From NCBI RefSeq assembly GCF_002813425.1, contig NZ_PHUL01000001.1, forward strand, positions 2,425,001 through 2,489,000: 64,000 bases of DNA, read 5' to 3'. The position numbers were made by a program, and so were the translations under genes. This document shows positions 54,331-64,000 of this stretch, piece by piece. The stretch comes from Cellulophaga sp. RHA19 (lineage in GTDB: Bacteria > Bacteroidota > Bacteroidia > Flavobacteriales > Flavobacteriaceae). The notes beneath the pieces are model-generated. The model had not been told where the DNA came from. It saw only the letters and a program-made list of their open reading frames with translations, and ran no database searches. Each line of letters begins with the position of its first letter. Within the stretch, counting starts at the first letter, position 1.

Positions 54331-55375
54331 TGTTGTAAATCTTTAAAATGTCGGTTTTAATGTTGGTTGTGGTTTTTAGGTTTCCTTTAAACACTGGAGC
54401 TTTAATGCCATCTTTAAATGTAGATACTCCTTTAAAAACTCTTGCTTCATCCCAAAGGTTAGCATCAATAAACGTTTGTAATGTTTTAGTGCCTCCTTCT
54501 ATAATTACACTAAGGATATTTTGTTTGTGCAAAACTCTACAAATTTCAGTAGCTAATGGTTTTTTAAAGTCTATTTCTTCGTAGTTAATACCATCTAGTT
54601 GCTTTTCATGATTAGCTTTCTCGGTAAGTACAATCGTATTTACAGATGTATCTAATATGTTTTTATTTATATCAATCTTTAGGTTTTTGTCTAAAACAAT
54701 TCTTGTGGGAGGTGTGCCATACCAATTTCTAACATCTAATTTAGGATTGTCTTTTATAACTGTATTTGTGCCTACTAAAATTCCTTGTTCCTCGCTTCTC
54801 CATTGGTGTACAAGTTGTCTAGATGCTTTATTAGTTATCCAAAAAGGTTCTGGAGTATTGTTTCGTTTTTCTTGTAACGGGGCAATAAAGCCATCACTAG
54901 TTTCTGCCCATTTTAATACTATATAAGGTCTCTTTTTCTCGTAAAAGCATAAAAAACGCTTATGATGATCTCTACATTCCTTCTCTAAAACACCTATTGT
55001 TACATTGCATCCTGCCTTTTTAAGTTTTTTAATTCCGTTACCAGCTACTTTTTCATGCGGATCTTTTAACCCTATAACAACATTAGGTATTTTATGTTTT
55101 ACAATTAAATCTGCGCAAGGTGGAGTTTTTCCGTAGTGGGAGCAAGGCTCCAAGGTAACATATATAGTAGCTTCTTTTAAAGCTAGTTTGTCCTTAACGC
55201 TTTTTATTGCATTAACTTCTGCGTGGGAGCCTCCGTACGGAGAAGTAAAACCCTCTCCAATTATTACATTGTTATGCACAATTACTGCGCCAACCATTGG
55301 GTTTGGAAAAGTAGAACCTAAACCGTTTTTGGCAATTTCTATACAACGTAAAATGTATTTTTCATGTATCTTCAC
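54323..55375 (-). CDS. ribD: Bifunctional riboflavin deaminase-reductase RibD
   Basis: Catalyses two early steps of riboflavin synthesis. The N-terminal deaminase has zinc ligands in SHAEVNAI and TLEPCSHYGKTPPCADLIV (about 50-85). The C-terminal reductase (about 150-350) contains RPYIVLKWAETSDGFIA, ILVGTNTVIKDNPKLDVR and IIEGGTKTLQTFI. At 350 residues it is complete. A HAD phosphatase gene overlaps its end, which is interesting because the pathway needs a phosphatase between RibD and RibH. Confidence 0.96.
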   Translation of the reverse strand: MKIHEKYILRCIEIAKNGLGSTFPNPMVGAVIVHNNVIIGEGFTSPYGGSHAEVNAIKSVKDKLALKEATIYVTLEPCSHYGKTPPCADLIVKHKIPNVVIGLKDPHEKVAGNGIKKLKKAGCNVTIGVLEKECRDHHKRFLCFYEKKRPYIVLKWAETSDGFIAPLQEKRNNTPEPFWITNKASRQLVHQWRSEEQGILVGTNTVIKDNPKLDVRNWYGTPPTRIVLDKNLKIDINKNILDTSVNTIVLTEKANHEKQLDGINYEEIDFKKPLATEICRVLHKQNILSVIIEGGTKTLQTFIDANLWDEARVFKGVSTFKDGIKAPVFKGNLKTTTNIKTDILKIYNND

Positions 55376-55416
55376 TTCGCAAAAATAGAATAATATTAAG
55401 ATATAGTATTTGTTTC

Positions 55417-55902
55417 ATGGATAATGTAGTAATAAGGCCTATTTTACAAAAAGATAATGCATCTGTAGCAGAGGTAATTAGGCAAGTGTTGGTAGATCTT
55501 GGTGTTCCAAAAGTTGGTACTGCTTATGCAGATAAAGCATTAGATTCTATGTATGAAAACTATAATGTACCCAAAGCAACTTATTTTGTAGCAGAAGTAA
55601 ATGGCAAAATTTTAGGTTGTGCAGGAGTAGCACAATTAGAAAATTATGATAGTGATACTTGCGAATTGCAAAAAATGTATTTTTTAGAAGAGGCAAGGGG
55701 TAAAGGTTTAGGAAGTAAAATGATGGATGCTTGTATTTCTAAGGCGCGTGAGTATCGTTTTAAAAAGTGTTATTTAGAGACAATGCCATATATGAAAGAT
55801 GCTCAAAAACTATATAAAAAAACAGGTTTTAAGTATATAGATTGCCGTATGGGAGATACGGGGCATTATTCTTGCCCTGTTTTTATGTTATTAGAGCTTT
55901 AG
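55417..55902 (+). CDS. GNAT family N-acetyltransferase
   Basis: A 161-residue acetyltransferase. LQKMYFLEEARGKGLGSKMM is the acetyl-CoA binding motif, with YLETMPYMKDAQKLYKKTGF after it. Substrate unknown. It precedes prmC by 30 bp on the same strand and is divergent from ribD (41 bp), so the short spacer between 55376 and 55416 must hold both promoters. Confidence 0.88.
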   Translation: MDNVVIRPILQKDNASVAEVIRQVLVDLGVPKVGTAYADKALDSMYENYNVPKATYFVAEVNGKILGCAGVAQLENYDSDTCELQKMYFLEEARGKGLGSKMMDACISKAREYRFKKCYLETMPYMKDAQKLYKKTGFKYIDCRMGDTGHYSCPVFMLLEL

Positions 55903-55932
55903 TTGATAGGTTTTATATATTGATTTTTTAGT

Positions 55933-56784
55933 ATGTTGTTAAAAGAAATAAAGAAAATTTTTCATATAGAATTAGATGCTATGTATCCTGTAGAAGAGGT
56001 AGATAGTTTTTTTTATATGACTATAGAGCATTATCTTAAATTAGAAAGATTTATACTTGCTATGCAACCAGATTATGTGGTTAAAAAAGAAGAGGAAGGT
56101 GTTTTGTTTTCTACCATAGAACAGTTAAAAAAAAATGTACCAATACAGTATATTTTTAAAACTGCACATTTTATGGGGTTAGATTTTAACGTAAATTCTA
56201 ATGTGTTAATTCCTAGGCCAGAAACAGAAGAATTGGTAAGTTGGATTTTAAGTGAAGTGGACATTAATCAAGAAATTACTATTCTAGATATTGGCACAGG
56301 TAGTGGCTGTATAGCTATTAGTTTGGCTAAAAACTTGCCTAAGGCAAAGGTGTTTGCTTTGGATGTTTCTAAAAATGCTTTAGAGGTTGCAAAAAATAAT
56401 GCAGAAGCCAATAATGTATCGGTAACTTTTATAGAAAAAAGTATATTAGAAGAACCTAATCTTAAGCAAAAATTTGATGTTATTGTATCTAATCCGCCTT
56501 ATGTTAGGGAGTTAGAAAAGGTAGAAATGAATGCAAACGTATTAGATAACGAGCCAAGTTTGGCATTGTTTGTTTCTGATAATAAGCCACTTGTGTTTTA
56601 CGATGCAATTACAAATTTTGCAGTAAATTATTTGGTAGATGGTGGTAAGTTGTATTTTGAAATTAACCAATATTTAGGAAAAGAAACAAAGGCCCTTTTA
56701 GAGAAGCACGATTATAAAAACATCATTTTAAAAAAAGATATGTTTGGTAATGATAGGATGTTAAAAGGGGAAATTGAAAATTAG
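55933..56784 (+). CDS. prmC: Release factor glutamine methyltransferase PrmC
   Basis: Methylates the Gln of the GGQ motif in release factors RF1 and RF2. The signature VSNPPYV (about residue 190), the SAM motif ILDIGTGSGCIAISLA (about 117-132) and LIPRPETEELVSWIL are all present. The 283 residues are normal. It lies between the GNAT gene and ligA; prfA is not adjacent. Confidence 0.94.
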   Translation: MLLKEIKKIFHIELDAMYPVEEVDSFFYMTIEHYLKLERFILAMQPDYVVKKEEEGVLFSTIEQLKKNVPIQYIFKTAHFMGLDFNVNSNVLIPRPETEELVSWILSEVDINQEITILDIGTGSGCIAISLAKNLPKAKVFALDVSKNALEVAKNNAEANNVSVTFIEKSILEEPNLKQKFDVIVSNPPYVRELEKVEMNANVLDNEPSLALFVSDNKPLVFYDAITNFAVNYLVDGGKLYFEINQYLGKETKALLEKHDYKNIILKKDMFGNDRMLKGEIEN

Positions 56785-56829
56785 TTTTAATAAAAAATAT
56801 TCATTCAGTCTACTAAAAATACTGAATAA

Positions 56830-58842
<2,013 letters not shown>

Positions 58843-58957
58843 ATTTTAAAAATAGTAATAGATTGTAAATCAATATTTTGTAATTAGCTTCCTTGTGTGA
58901 TTTAATATTTGTTATATTTATAACAAAATGTTTTATTTAAAAAACAAAGTAGCTTTG

Positions 58958-58965
58958 TATCTTTG
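58958..58965 (+). promoter_or_regulatory. Putative -7 element upstream of the DUF6913-like gene
   Basis: TATCTTTG followed by C, a good TAnnTTTG match, with a second candidate TAGCTTTG just before it at 58950-58957. About 50 nt before the ATG at 59015. No clear TTG at -33. Confidence 0.4.
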
Positions 58966-59014
58966 CATTAAATTGTGCTAGATAATAATTACATTTGTGT
59001 AAATGTAAAATTGC

Positions 59015-59545
59015 ATGTTAAAAGGCATAAAAAATAAATTTAAGCGCAAGGCAGCGGTAAAATTTTTAAACGAAAATAAAAACAAGCGTGTTACTTGTTC
59101 TAGAATAAAAAAAGGAATAAGTAAGGTTGGTTGTATTGTAGATTTGGACAATGTTCCAGACGGTACAGTTTTTAACGAGTTTATTAAGGAGTTTTCTTTG
59201 CAGCCAAATGCATTAAAAATTATAGGTTACAAAGCAGAGCATGATAAAAACTCTCCTTATTCAACTCCGGTTTTTTCGGAGGAAGATTTAGGTTGGGGAG
59301 CAAAAATAGAAAATAGTTACGCATTAGAATTTTTAGATAATGAGTATGATATGCTTATTAGTTATTATACAGAAGATAACTTATTGTTGCAATTGGTAAC
59401 TATGCAGTCTAAAGCTAGGTTAAAAGTTGGTTTTGGAGAAGTTGATGAGAATTTAAATGATTTAATCTTAAATATACCAATTAAAGATTTTAGCATTTTT
59501 AAAAAAGAGCTGGGAAAATATCTCTCAGTTTTAAATGAAATATAA
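59015..59545 (+). CDS. DUF6913-like protein of unknown function
   Basis: A 176-residue cytosolic protein, basic at the N terminus (LKGIKNKFKRKAAVKFL) and acidic toward the end. The order IVDLDNVPDGTVFNEF, IIGYKAEHD, FSEEDLGWGAKI, LISYYTEDNLLLQLV, and ARLKVGFGEVDENLND is one I associate with a family found between ligA and dapA in flavobacteria. No function is known. Its message probably continues into dapA (about 40 nt apart). Confidence 0.65.
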   Translation: MLKGIKNKFKRKAAVKFLNENKNKRVTCSRIKKGISKVGCIVDLDNVPDGTVFNEFIKEFSLQPNALKIIGYKAEHDKNSPYSTPVFSEEDLGWGAKIENSYALEFLDNEYDMLISYYTEDNLLLQLVTMQSKARLKVGFGEVDENLNDLILNIPIKDFSIFKKELGKYLSVLNEI

Positions 59546-59585
59546 AAAGAACGTACTACTATGTAAAGCACGTTCTTAAATTTTG

Positions 59586-60494
59586 ATGATTAAATTTATA
59601 CGTGTGAAAGAGTTAGTTGGTACTGGTGTTGCGCTAGTTACGCCCTTTAAGTCAGATTTGTCTGTAGATGTTACAGCGTTGCAAAATATTGTAGAATACA
59701 ATATAGCTAATGGTATTAATTATTTAGTGGTTCTAGGAACTACAGGAGAACCTGCAACACTTACAGCAGAAGAAAAACAGTTGGTTATAGATACTGTTGT
59801 TAAGGTAAATGCCAGGAGATTACCTTTAGTATTGGGTGTTGGAGGCAATAATACAATGGCTGTTGTTGCAGAACTTAAAGAAAGAGATTTAAGTGATTTT
59901 GCTGCAGTTTTATCTGTTTCACCTTATTACAATAAGCCAACTCAAGAAGGAATTTATCAGCATTTTAAAGCTATGTCTTTAGCGTCACCTAAGCCAATTA
60001 TAGTGTATAACGTACCTGGCAGAACAGGTAGCAATATGTTGGCATCTACAACGGTTAGGTTAGCAAAAGACTTTAGTAATATTGTTGCTATTAAAGAAGC
60101 TTGCGGAGATATGGTACAAATACTGTCTATCATAAAAGATAAGCCAAAAGACTTTATGGTTATTTCTGGAGACGATTTTACAGCATTATCTACTGTTTTA
60201 GCAGGAGGTTCTGGAGTTATTTCTGTAATAGGACAAGGCATTCCTGCAGAATTTTCTAAAATTATATCTTTAGGGTTAGAAAATAATGCGGCAGATGCAC
60301 ATTTGTTGTATAATAAAGTACACGATATTATAGATTATATTTTTAGAGAAGGAAATCCTGCAGGTATAAAAGCAATTTTTGATTATTTAGAATTATCTAC
60401 AGCTAAAGTTCGTTTACCTTTATTAGAAGCTACGCCAGAATTAAAGTCAACAATAAATGGGTTTATGAATAGTTTTAATAAGCAAATGGCTTAA
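59586..60494 (+). CDS. dapA: 4-hydroxy-tetrahydrodipicolinate synthase
   Basis: First committed step to diaminopimelate and lysine: condenses pyruvate with aspartate semialdehyde. Motifs are [32 protein letters not shown], the catalytic Tyr in [15 protein letters not shown], and the Schiff-base Lys in [10 protein letters not shown] (about residue 169). The start is given as the ATG at 59586; a GTG six codons later (59604, [10 protein letters not shown]) would give the more usual short N terminus. dapF is at 45819. Confidence 0.95.
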   Translation: MIKFIRVKELVGTGVALVTPFKSDLSVDVTALQNIVEYNIANGINYLVVLGTTGEPATLTAEEKQLVIDTVVKVNARRLPLVLGVGGNNTMAVVAELKERDLSDFAAVLSVSPYYNKPTQEGIYQHFKAMSLASPKPIIVYNVPGRTGSNMLASTTVRLAKDFSNIVAIKEACGDMVQILSIIKDKPKDFMVISGDDFTALSTVLAGGSGVISVIGQGIPAEFSKIISLGLENNAADAHLLYNKVHDIIDYIFREGNPAGIKAIFDYLELSTAKVRLPLLEATPELKSTINGFMNSFNKQMA

Positions 60495-60611
60495 CTTTTT
60501 ATCATTTTAATAAAATATTAAGTTAAAACTTAGCCAAAAACTAGTGCAAACAATATTGGCATTCCTATTTTAGCGGTATAAAAAATGTTTTTTATATCCG
60601 TATAGAATGAC

Positions 60612-60619
60612 TAATTTTG
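60612..60619 (+). promoter_or_regulatory. Putative -7 element that decides the bamD start
   Basis: TAATTTTG followed by C lies 5 nt before an ATG at 60624. If this is the promoter, transcription starts at about 60625 and the ATG at 60636 is the real start. Confidence 0.45.
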
Positions 60620-60635
60620 CAAAATGTTTTTAAGA

Positions 60636-61448
60636 ATGAAGAAAATATTACCTCTTTTATTATTGGTGTTAGTCTTGGGCTCTTGTAGTGAATACCAAAA
60701 AGTATTAAAAAACCAAGATATTAAAGCTAAATATGAAATGGCCGAAAAGTTTTACAACGAAGGCGATTTTAAAAGAGCTAACCGTTTGTTTGAGCAAATA
60801 ACACCTAAATATGTAGGTAAGCCACAAGGTGAGCGTGTAATGTTTTTTAACGCAAATAGCTACTATGAAATAAGAATGTACAATGATGCTGGTTATCATT
60901 TTGAGCGTTTTATAAAAGCATATCCTAGAAGTGAAAAAGTGCAAGAAGCTTCTTTTATGGGAGCTAAGAGTTATGCTCACTTGTCTCGTAACTATTCTTT
61001 AGATCAGACAGATACAGATAAGGCATTGTTAAAGATGCAGAATTTTATAAATACATACCCAGATTCTGAGTATTTAGCAGAAGCAAATGAGATTGCTGCT
61101 AAGCTGATAACTAAAAAAGAAAAAAAATCTATAGAAATTGCAAAGCAATTTACTAAATTAGGTGAGTTTTACGATTTAGAATACTCTATATCAGCAATTA
61201 AAGCATTAGAAAACTTTATGATAGACAATCCAGGTTCTATTTATAAAGAAGAAGCATTATATTATAAAACGCTTGCAGCTTATAATTTAGCAATAAACAG
61301 TCATCCTTATAAAAAGGAAGAACGTTTAAAAAATGCTAATGAAGCATACGGTAAGTTAATGAAGACTTTTCCTGAAACAGAATTTGCTAAAAAGGCAAAT
61401 AATATGAAGGAGAAAATAGATAAAGAATTACAAAATTATTCAAAATAA
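60636..61448 (+). CDS. bamD: Outer-membrane assembly lipoprotein BamD
   Basis: A subunit of the BAM complex that inserts beta-barrel proteins. The lipoprotein signal is MKKILPLLLLVLVLGSCSEY, with the lipidated Cys at residue 17. TPR-like helical repeats follow (AEKFYNEGDFKRANRLFEQ; YHFERFIKAYPRSEKVQEA; YPDSEYLAEAN), ending in a Lys/Asn-rich tail. The start at 60636 is chosen over the ATG at 60624 because it gives a standard lipoprotein signal and follows the presumed promoter. It leads a bamD - rpoZ - coaBC - DUF4835 unit. Confidence 0.92.
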   Translation: MKKILPLLLLVLVLGSCSEYQKVLKNQDIKAKYEMAEKFYNEGDFKRANRLFEQITPKYVGKPQGERVMFFNANSYYEIRMYNDAGYHFERFIKAYPRSEKVQEASFMGAKSYAHLSRNYSLDQTDTDKALLKMQNFINTYPDSEYLAEANEIAAKLITKKEKKSIEIAKQFTKLGEFYDLEYSISAIKALENFMIDNPGSIYKEEALYYKTLAAYNLAINSHPYKKEERLKNANEAYGKLMKTFPETEFAKKANNMKEKIDKELQNYSK

Positions 61449-61458
61449 ATATTAGGCT

Positions 61459-61791
61459 ATGAATATGAACGACTTGAAGAATTCAAAAGCAGCTGTATCT
61501 ACAACTACCATTAATAAGAATGAGTTTGATGCTGGTACAGGGAATATATACGAAGCAATTTCTATAGTTTCTAAAAGAGCAATACAGATTAATTCTGATA
61601 TTAAAAAAGAACTTTTAGAAAAGTTAGAAGAGTTTGCTACGTACAACGATAGTTTAGATGAAATTTTTGAAAACAAAGAGCAAATTGAAGTTTCTAAGTT
61701 TTATGAAAAATTACCAAAGCCGCACGCGTTAGCAGTAACAGAGTGGTTAGAGGATAGAATATACCATAGAAATACAGCGAAAGACTCATAG
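61459..61791 (+). CDS. rpoZ: RNA polymerase omega subunit
   Basis: The small subunit that helps assemble RNA polymerase. The 110-residue sequence with GNIYEAISIVSKRAIQINSDI and LPKPHALAVTEWLEDRIYH fits the Bacteroidetes form of omega, which differs in the C-terminal half from E. coli. An ATG two codons in (61465) is an equal start. It lies 10 bp after bamD and 2 bp before coaBC. Confidence 0.88.
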   Translation: MNMNDLKNSKAAVSTTTINKNEFDAGTGNIYEAISIVSKRAIQINSDIKKELLEKLEEFATYNDSLDEIFENKEQIEVSKFYEKLPKPHALAVTEWLEDRIYHRNTAKDS

Positions 61792-61793
61792 AG

Positions 61794-63002
61794 ATGTTAG
61801 GTGGTAAAAATATCCTTTTAGGAATAACCGGAGGTATTGCCGCATACAAAACTACATTTCTTGTTCGCTTACTAATAAAAGCTGGCGCTAACGTTAAAGT
61901 TATTTTAACGGATAGCGCCAGCTCTTTTGTTTCTCCACTTACCTTAGCTACGCTATCTAAAAATCCAGTATTAACATCTTTTGTTAGTGAGGGTAAAGAA
62001 GAAGGAATATCTTGGAACAATCATGTAGAAATGGGTTTGTGGGCAGATTTAATGGTTATTGCTCCGGCAACAGCAAATACTTTGTCTAAAATGGCAAATG
62101 GTGTTTGTGATAATTTATTATTGGCAACGTATTTATCTGCTAAATGTCCTGTGTTTTTTGCTCCGGCAATGGATTTAGATATGTATAAGCATCCGTCTAC
62201 TTTGGCTTCTTTTGATAAGCTTAATTCTTTTGGTAATATTATGATACCTGCAGGGGAAGGTGAGTTAGCTAGTGGTTTACACGGTGAAGGTAGAATGGCA
62301 GAGCCAGAAGATATAGTGCAGCACTTAAAACAATTTTTAAATACAGGTTTGCCGCTAAGTGGTAAAAAAGTGATTATTACAGCTGGTCCTACTTATGAAG
62401 CAATAGATCCTGTGCGTTTTATAGGCAATCACTCATCTGGTAAAATGGGGTATGAGCTTGCTTTGGCAGCAGCAAACAAAGGAGCTAAAGTAGTTTTAGT
62501 TTCTGGCCCGTCACACCTAACTATTTCTCATGATAATGTTACACTTGTACGTGTAAAATCTGCAGATGAAATGTATGATGAAGTACATAAACATTATGCG
62601 CATTTTGATATTGCTATATGTGCTGCTGCAGTTGCAGACTATAAGCCTAAAACTATTGCAGATCAAAAAATAAAAAAGAATGATGCTGAGATGCAAATAA
62701 CTCTTGTTAAAAATAAGGATATTTTATTTTCTTTAGGAGAACAAAAGAAGCATCAATTTTTAGTAGGCTTTGCGTTAGAGACTCAAAACGAAGTGGAAAA
62801 CGCTACAAAAAAGCTTAAAAAGAAGAATTTAGATATTATAATACTTAACTCTTTAAATGATACAGGAGCTGGTTTTGGAAAATCAACCAATAAAATATCA
62901 ATTATAGATAAGAAATTAAATATAAAAACGTTTAAACTAAAGACAAAGGCAGATGTTGCCTTAGATATTGTAAATGAAATTATTATAAAAACGAATGTAT
63001 AA
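61794..63002 (+). CDS. coaBC: Bifunctional CoaB/CoaC (phosphopantothenoylcysteine synthetase/decarboxylase)
   Basis: Two coenzyme A steps in one protein. CoaC part (about 1-180): LGITGGIAAYKTTFLV, the catalytic His in SWNNHVEMGLWADLMVIAPA, and the substrate-clamping Cys/Asn region with APAMDLDMY. CoaB part (about 190-402): ITAGPTYEAIDPVRFIGNHS, SGKMGYELALAA, AAAVADYKP and KIKKNDAEM. Overlaps the next gene by 8 nt. The 402 residues are standard. Confidence 0.96.
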   Translation: MLGGKNILLGITGGIAAYKTTFLVRLLIKAGANVKVILTDSASSFVSPLTLATLSKNPVLTSFVSEGKEEGISWNNHVEMGLWADLMVIAPATANTLSKMANGVCDNLLLATYLSAKCPVFFAPAMDLDMYKHPSTLASFDKLNSFGNIMIPAGEGELASGLHGEGRMAEPEDIVQHLKQFLNTGLPLSGKKVIITAGPTYEAIDPVRFIGNHSSGKMGYELALAAANKGAKVVLVSGPSHLTISHDNVTLVRVKSADEMYDEVHKHYAHFDIAICAAAVADYKPKTIADQKIKKNDAEMQITLVKNKDILFSLGEQKKHQFLVGFALETQNEVENATKKLKKKNLDIIILNSLNDTGAGFGKSTNKISIIDKKLNIKTFKLKTKADVALDIVNEIIIKTNV

Positions 63003-63885
63003 ATTTATAATTGCTTTTTTTTGTTTTGCTATTTTTTCTACTGCCACGGCACAAGAACTTAACTGTACAGTAACAGTAAACTCTGACCAAGTAGGGCAAA
63101 CAAACCAGCAAGTTTTTAAAACATTAGAGCGTGCGCTTAATGATTTTATGAATAAAACTAAGTGGACAAATCGTATTTACAAAGAGCAAGAACGTGTAAA
63201 CTCTAGAATGTTTATTACTGTTACAGAGTACTCATCTAATAGTTTTAAAGCAAATATTCAAATACAATCTTCTAGACCTGTTTTTAACACATCATACGAG
63301 ACACCTATTTTTAATTATAAAGACAATCAGTTTAATTTTAATTATATAGAATTTCAACCATTGGTGTATAACCAAAATACGTTTGATTCTAATTTGGTAG
63401 GTGTAATGTCTTACTATGCATATGTTATGTTAGGTTTAGATGCAGATAGTTTTGCTCTAGAGGGAGGTACAGAACATTTTAAAAAAGCACAAGGTATTGT
63501 TACTCAAGCTCAGGGTAGTAGTGCAGCAGGGTGGAGTCAGTCTTCTAGTGAAAGAACTCGTTTTGAGCTTGTAGATAACATTTTATCTAACGCTTACAGG
63601 GAATATAGAGTTGCAATGTATAACTACCATAGAAAAGGTATGGATGTGCTTGCAGATAATAACAGTACAGGAAAACAAGTAATTTCTGGTACAATACGCT
63701 TGCTGTCTACTATAGCTAAGCGTAGAACTAATGCGTTTGTGTTGCAAACATTTTTTGATGCAAAATCAGATGAAATAGTAAGTATTTTTTCTGATGGTCC
63801 AAAAATGGATGTGGTAAAACTTAAAGAAGTTTTAAATACAGCCGCACCTTTTTATTCTAGTACGTGGAATAAAATAAAATATTAA
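62995..63885 (+). CDS. DUF4835 family exported protein (type IX secretion-linked?)
   Basis: A 296-residue exported protein with a signal peptide ending STATAQ. The start of the mature part, LNCTVTVNSDQVGQTNQQVFKTLERAL and DFMNKTKWTN, and GVMSYYAYVMLGLDADSF further on are DUF4835 hallmarks. I recall some flavobacterial annotations naming this family PorD, a type IX secretion component, but I cannot verify that. It overlaps coaBC by 8 nt. In many relatives the next gene is recN; the window ends before it would appear. Confidence 0.82.
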   Translation: MYKFIIAFFCFAIFSTATAQELNCTVTVNSDQVGQTNQQVFKTLERALNDFMNKTKWTNRIYKEQERVNSRMFITVTEYSSNSFKANIQIQSSRPVFNTSYETPIFNYKDNQFNFNYIEFQPLVYNQNTFDSNLVGVMSYYAYVMLGLDADSFALEGGTEHFKKAQGIVTQAQGSSAAGWSQSSSERTRFELVDNILSNAYREYRVAMYNYHRKGMDVLADNNSTGKQVISGTIRLLSTIAKRRTNAFVLQTFFDAKSDEIVSIFSDGPKMDVVKLKEVLNTAAPFYSSTWNKIKY

Positions 63886-64000
63886 CCCTCACTTTTTATA
63901 TTATAATTATATTTGATGTAATTTTTAATTACACAAATTGTTAGTAACACTTTCTATAAAAAATTACGCTTTAATAGACCATTTAAATGTGTCTTTTACC

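Noticed and set aside
56803..56827. Hairpin upstream of ligA as terminator or riboswitch
   Set aside because: A 7-bp AT-rich stem with no T-run; too weak to assign a role.
63964..64000. Short minus-strand reading frame at the right edge (VKDTFKWSIKA then stop)
   Set aside because: It could be the C terminus of a gene that enters from outside, but 11 residues are too few to support it, and another frame is also open for a few codons. The interval 63886-64000 is otherwise AT-rich with nothing recognisable.

Overview
The window looks like a stretch of ordinary chromosome from a member of the Flavobacteriaceae (phylum Bacteroidetes). The DNA is strongly AT-rich. Start sites lack clear Shine-Dalgarno sequences. 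Several promoters match the Bacteroidetes form TTG-N19/20-TAnnTTTG. Many genes belong to families common in this group: a DUF4249 lipoprotein behind a TonB-dependent receptor, CCC-motif membrane proteins, DUF4835, DUF2795, a long GAPDH, and SecA of about 1,120 residues. I see no tRNA, rRNA, CRISPR array, insertion sequence, integrase or prophage gene.

Layout. Positions 1-7.8 kb hold a PAP2 phosphatase cut by the window edge, a glycosyltransferase, meaB with a DUF2911 protein, an ECF sigma factor/membrane-protein/DUF4097-like operon, msrA and a cytosolic-looking M23 peptidase. Positions 7.9-9.75 kb are the least explained part: four tandem paralogous small secreted proteins with basic C-terminal tails, two of them carrying a duplicated 105-bp upstream block, followed by a 38-residue ORF and a strong terminator. 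Positions 9.8-22.3 kb read mainly on the minus strand: secA, DUF2795, a cobalamin adenosyltransferase operon, an ABC-F ATPase with a shortened methyltransferase-like protein, an Lnb-like DUF4105 protein, lptB, tatC and kdsD, with pssA on the plus strand. Positions 22.5-36.9 kb carry recQ, a DUF2752/CCC-motif cluster, an Smr protein, a cysteine desulfurase, an M23 peptidase, the zapA - 6S RNA - rny locus, and a TonB receptor with its DUF4249 partner.

Positions 37-45.7 kb hold icd, a 650-bp gene-free gap, rplS with a structured leader, trmD, the long GAPDH and an HtrA protease. Positions 45.8-49 kb form a lysine/cell-wall group (dapF, a GNAT, mltG, a lysozyme-like protein). Positions 49-55.4 kb include an RsmI-like methyltransferase, a low-molecular-weight phosphatase, dnaA, a thioesterase, a YigZ protein, a transporter, a HAD phosphatase and ribD. 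The right end is a set of housekeeping genes: a GNAT, prmC, ligA, a DUF6913-like protein, dapA, bamD, rpoZ, coaBC and a DUF4835 protein.

The genes cooperate in envelope building (secA, tatC, lptB, bamD, pssA, kdsD, mltG, M23 peptidases, zapA), diaminopimelate supply (dapA, dapF), B12-dependent methylmalonyl-CoA metabolism (meaB plus the adenosyltransferase) and information processing (dnaA, recQ, ligA, rny, rpoZ, prmC, trmD, rplS). The observations most worth following are the small secreted protein array and its duplicated upstream element, the 6S RNA, the L19 leader hairpin, the RecQ that lacks its zinc-site cysteines, the shortened methyltransferase-like protein and the perfect palindrome in front of secA.
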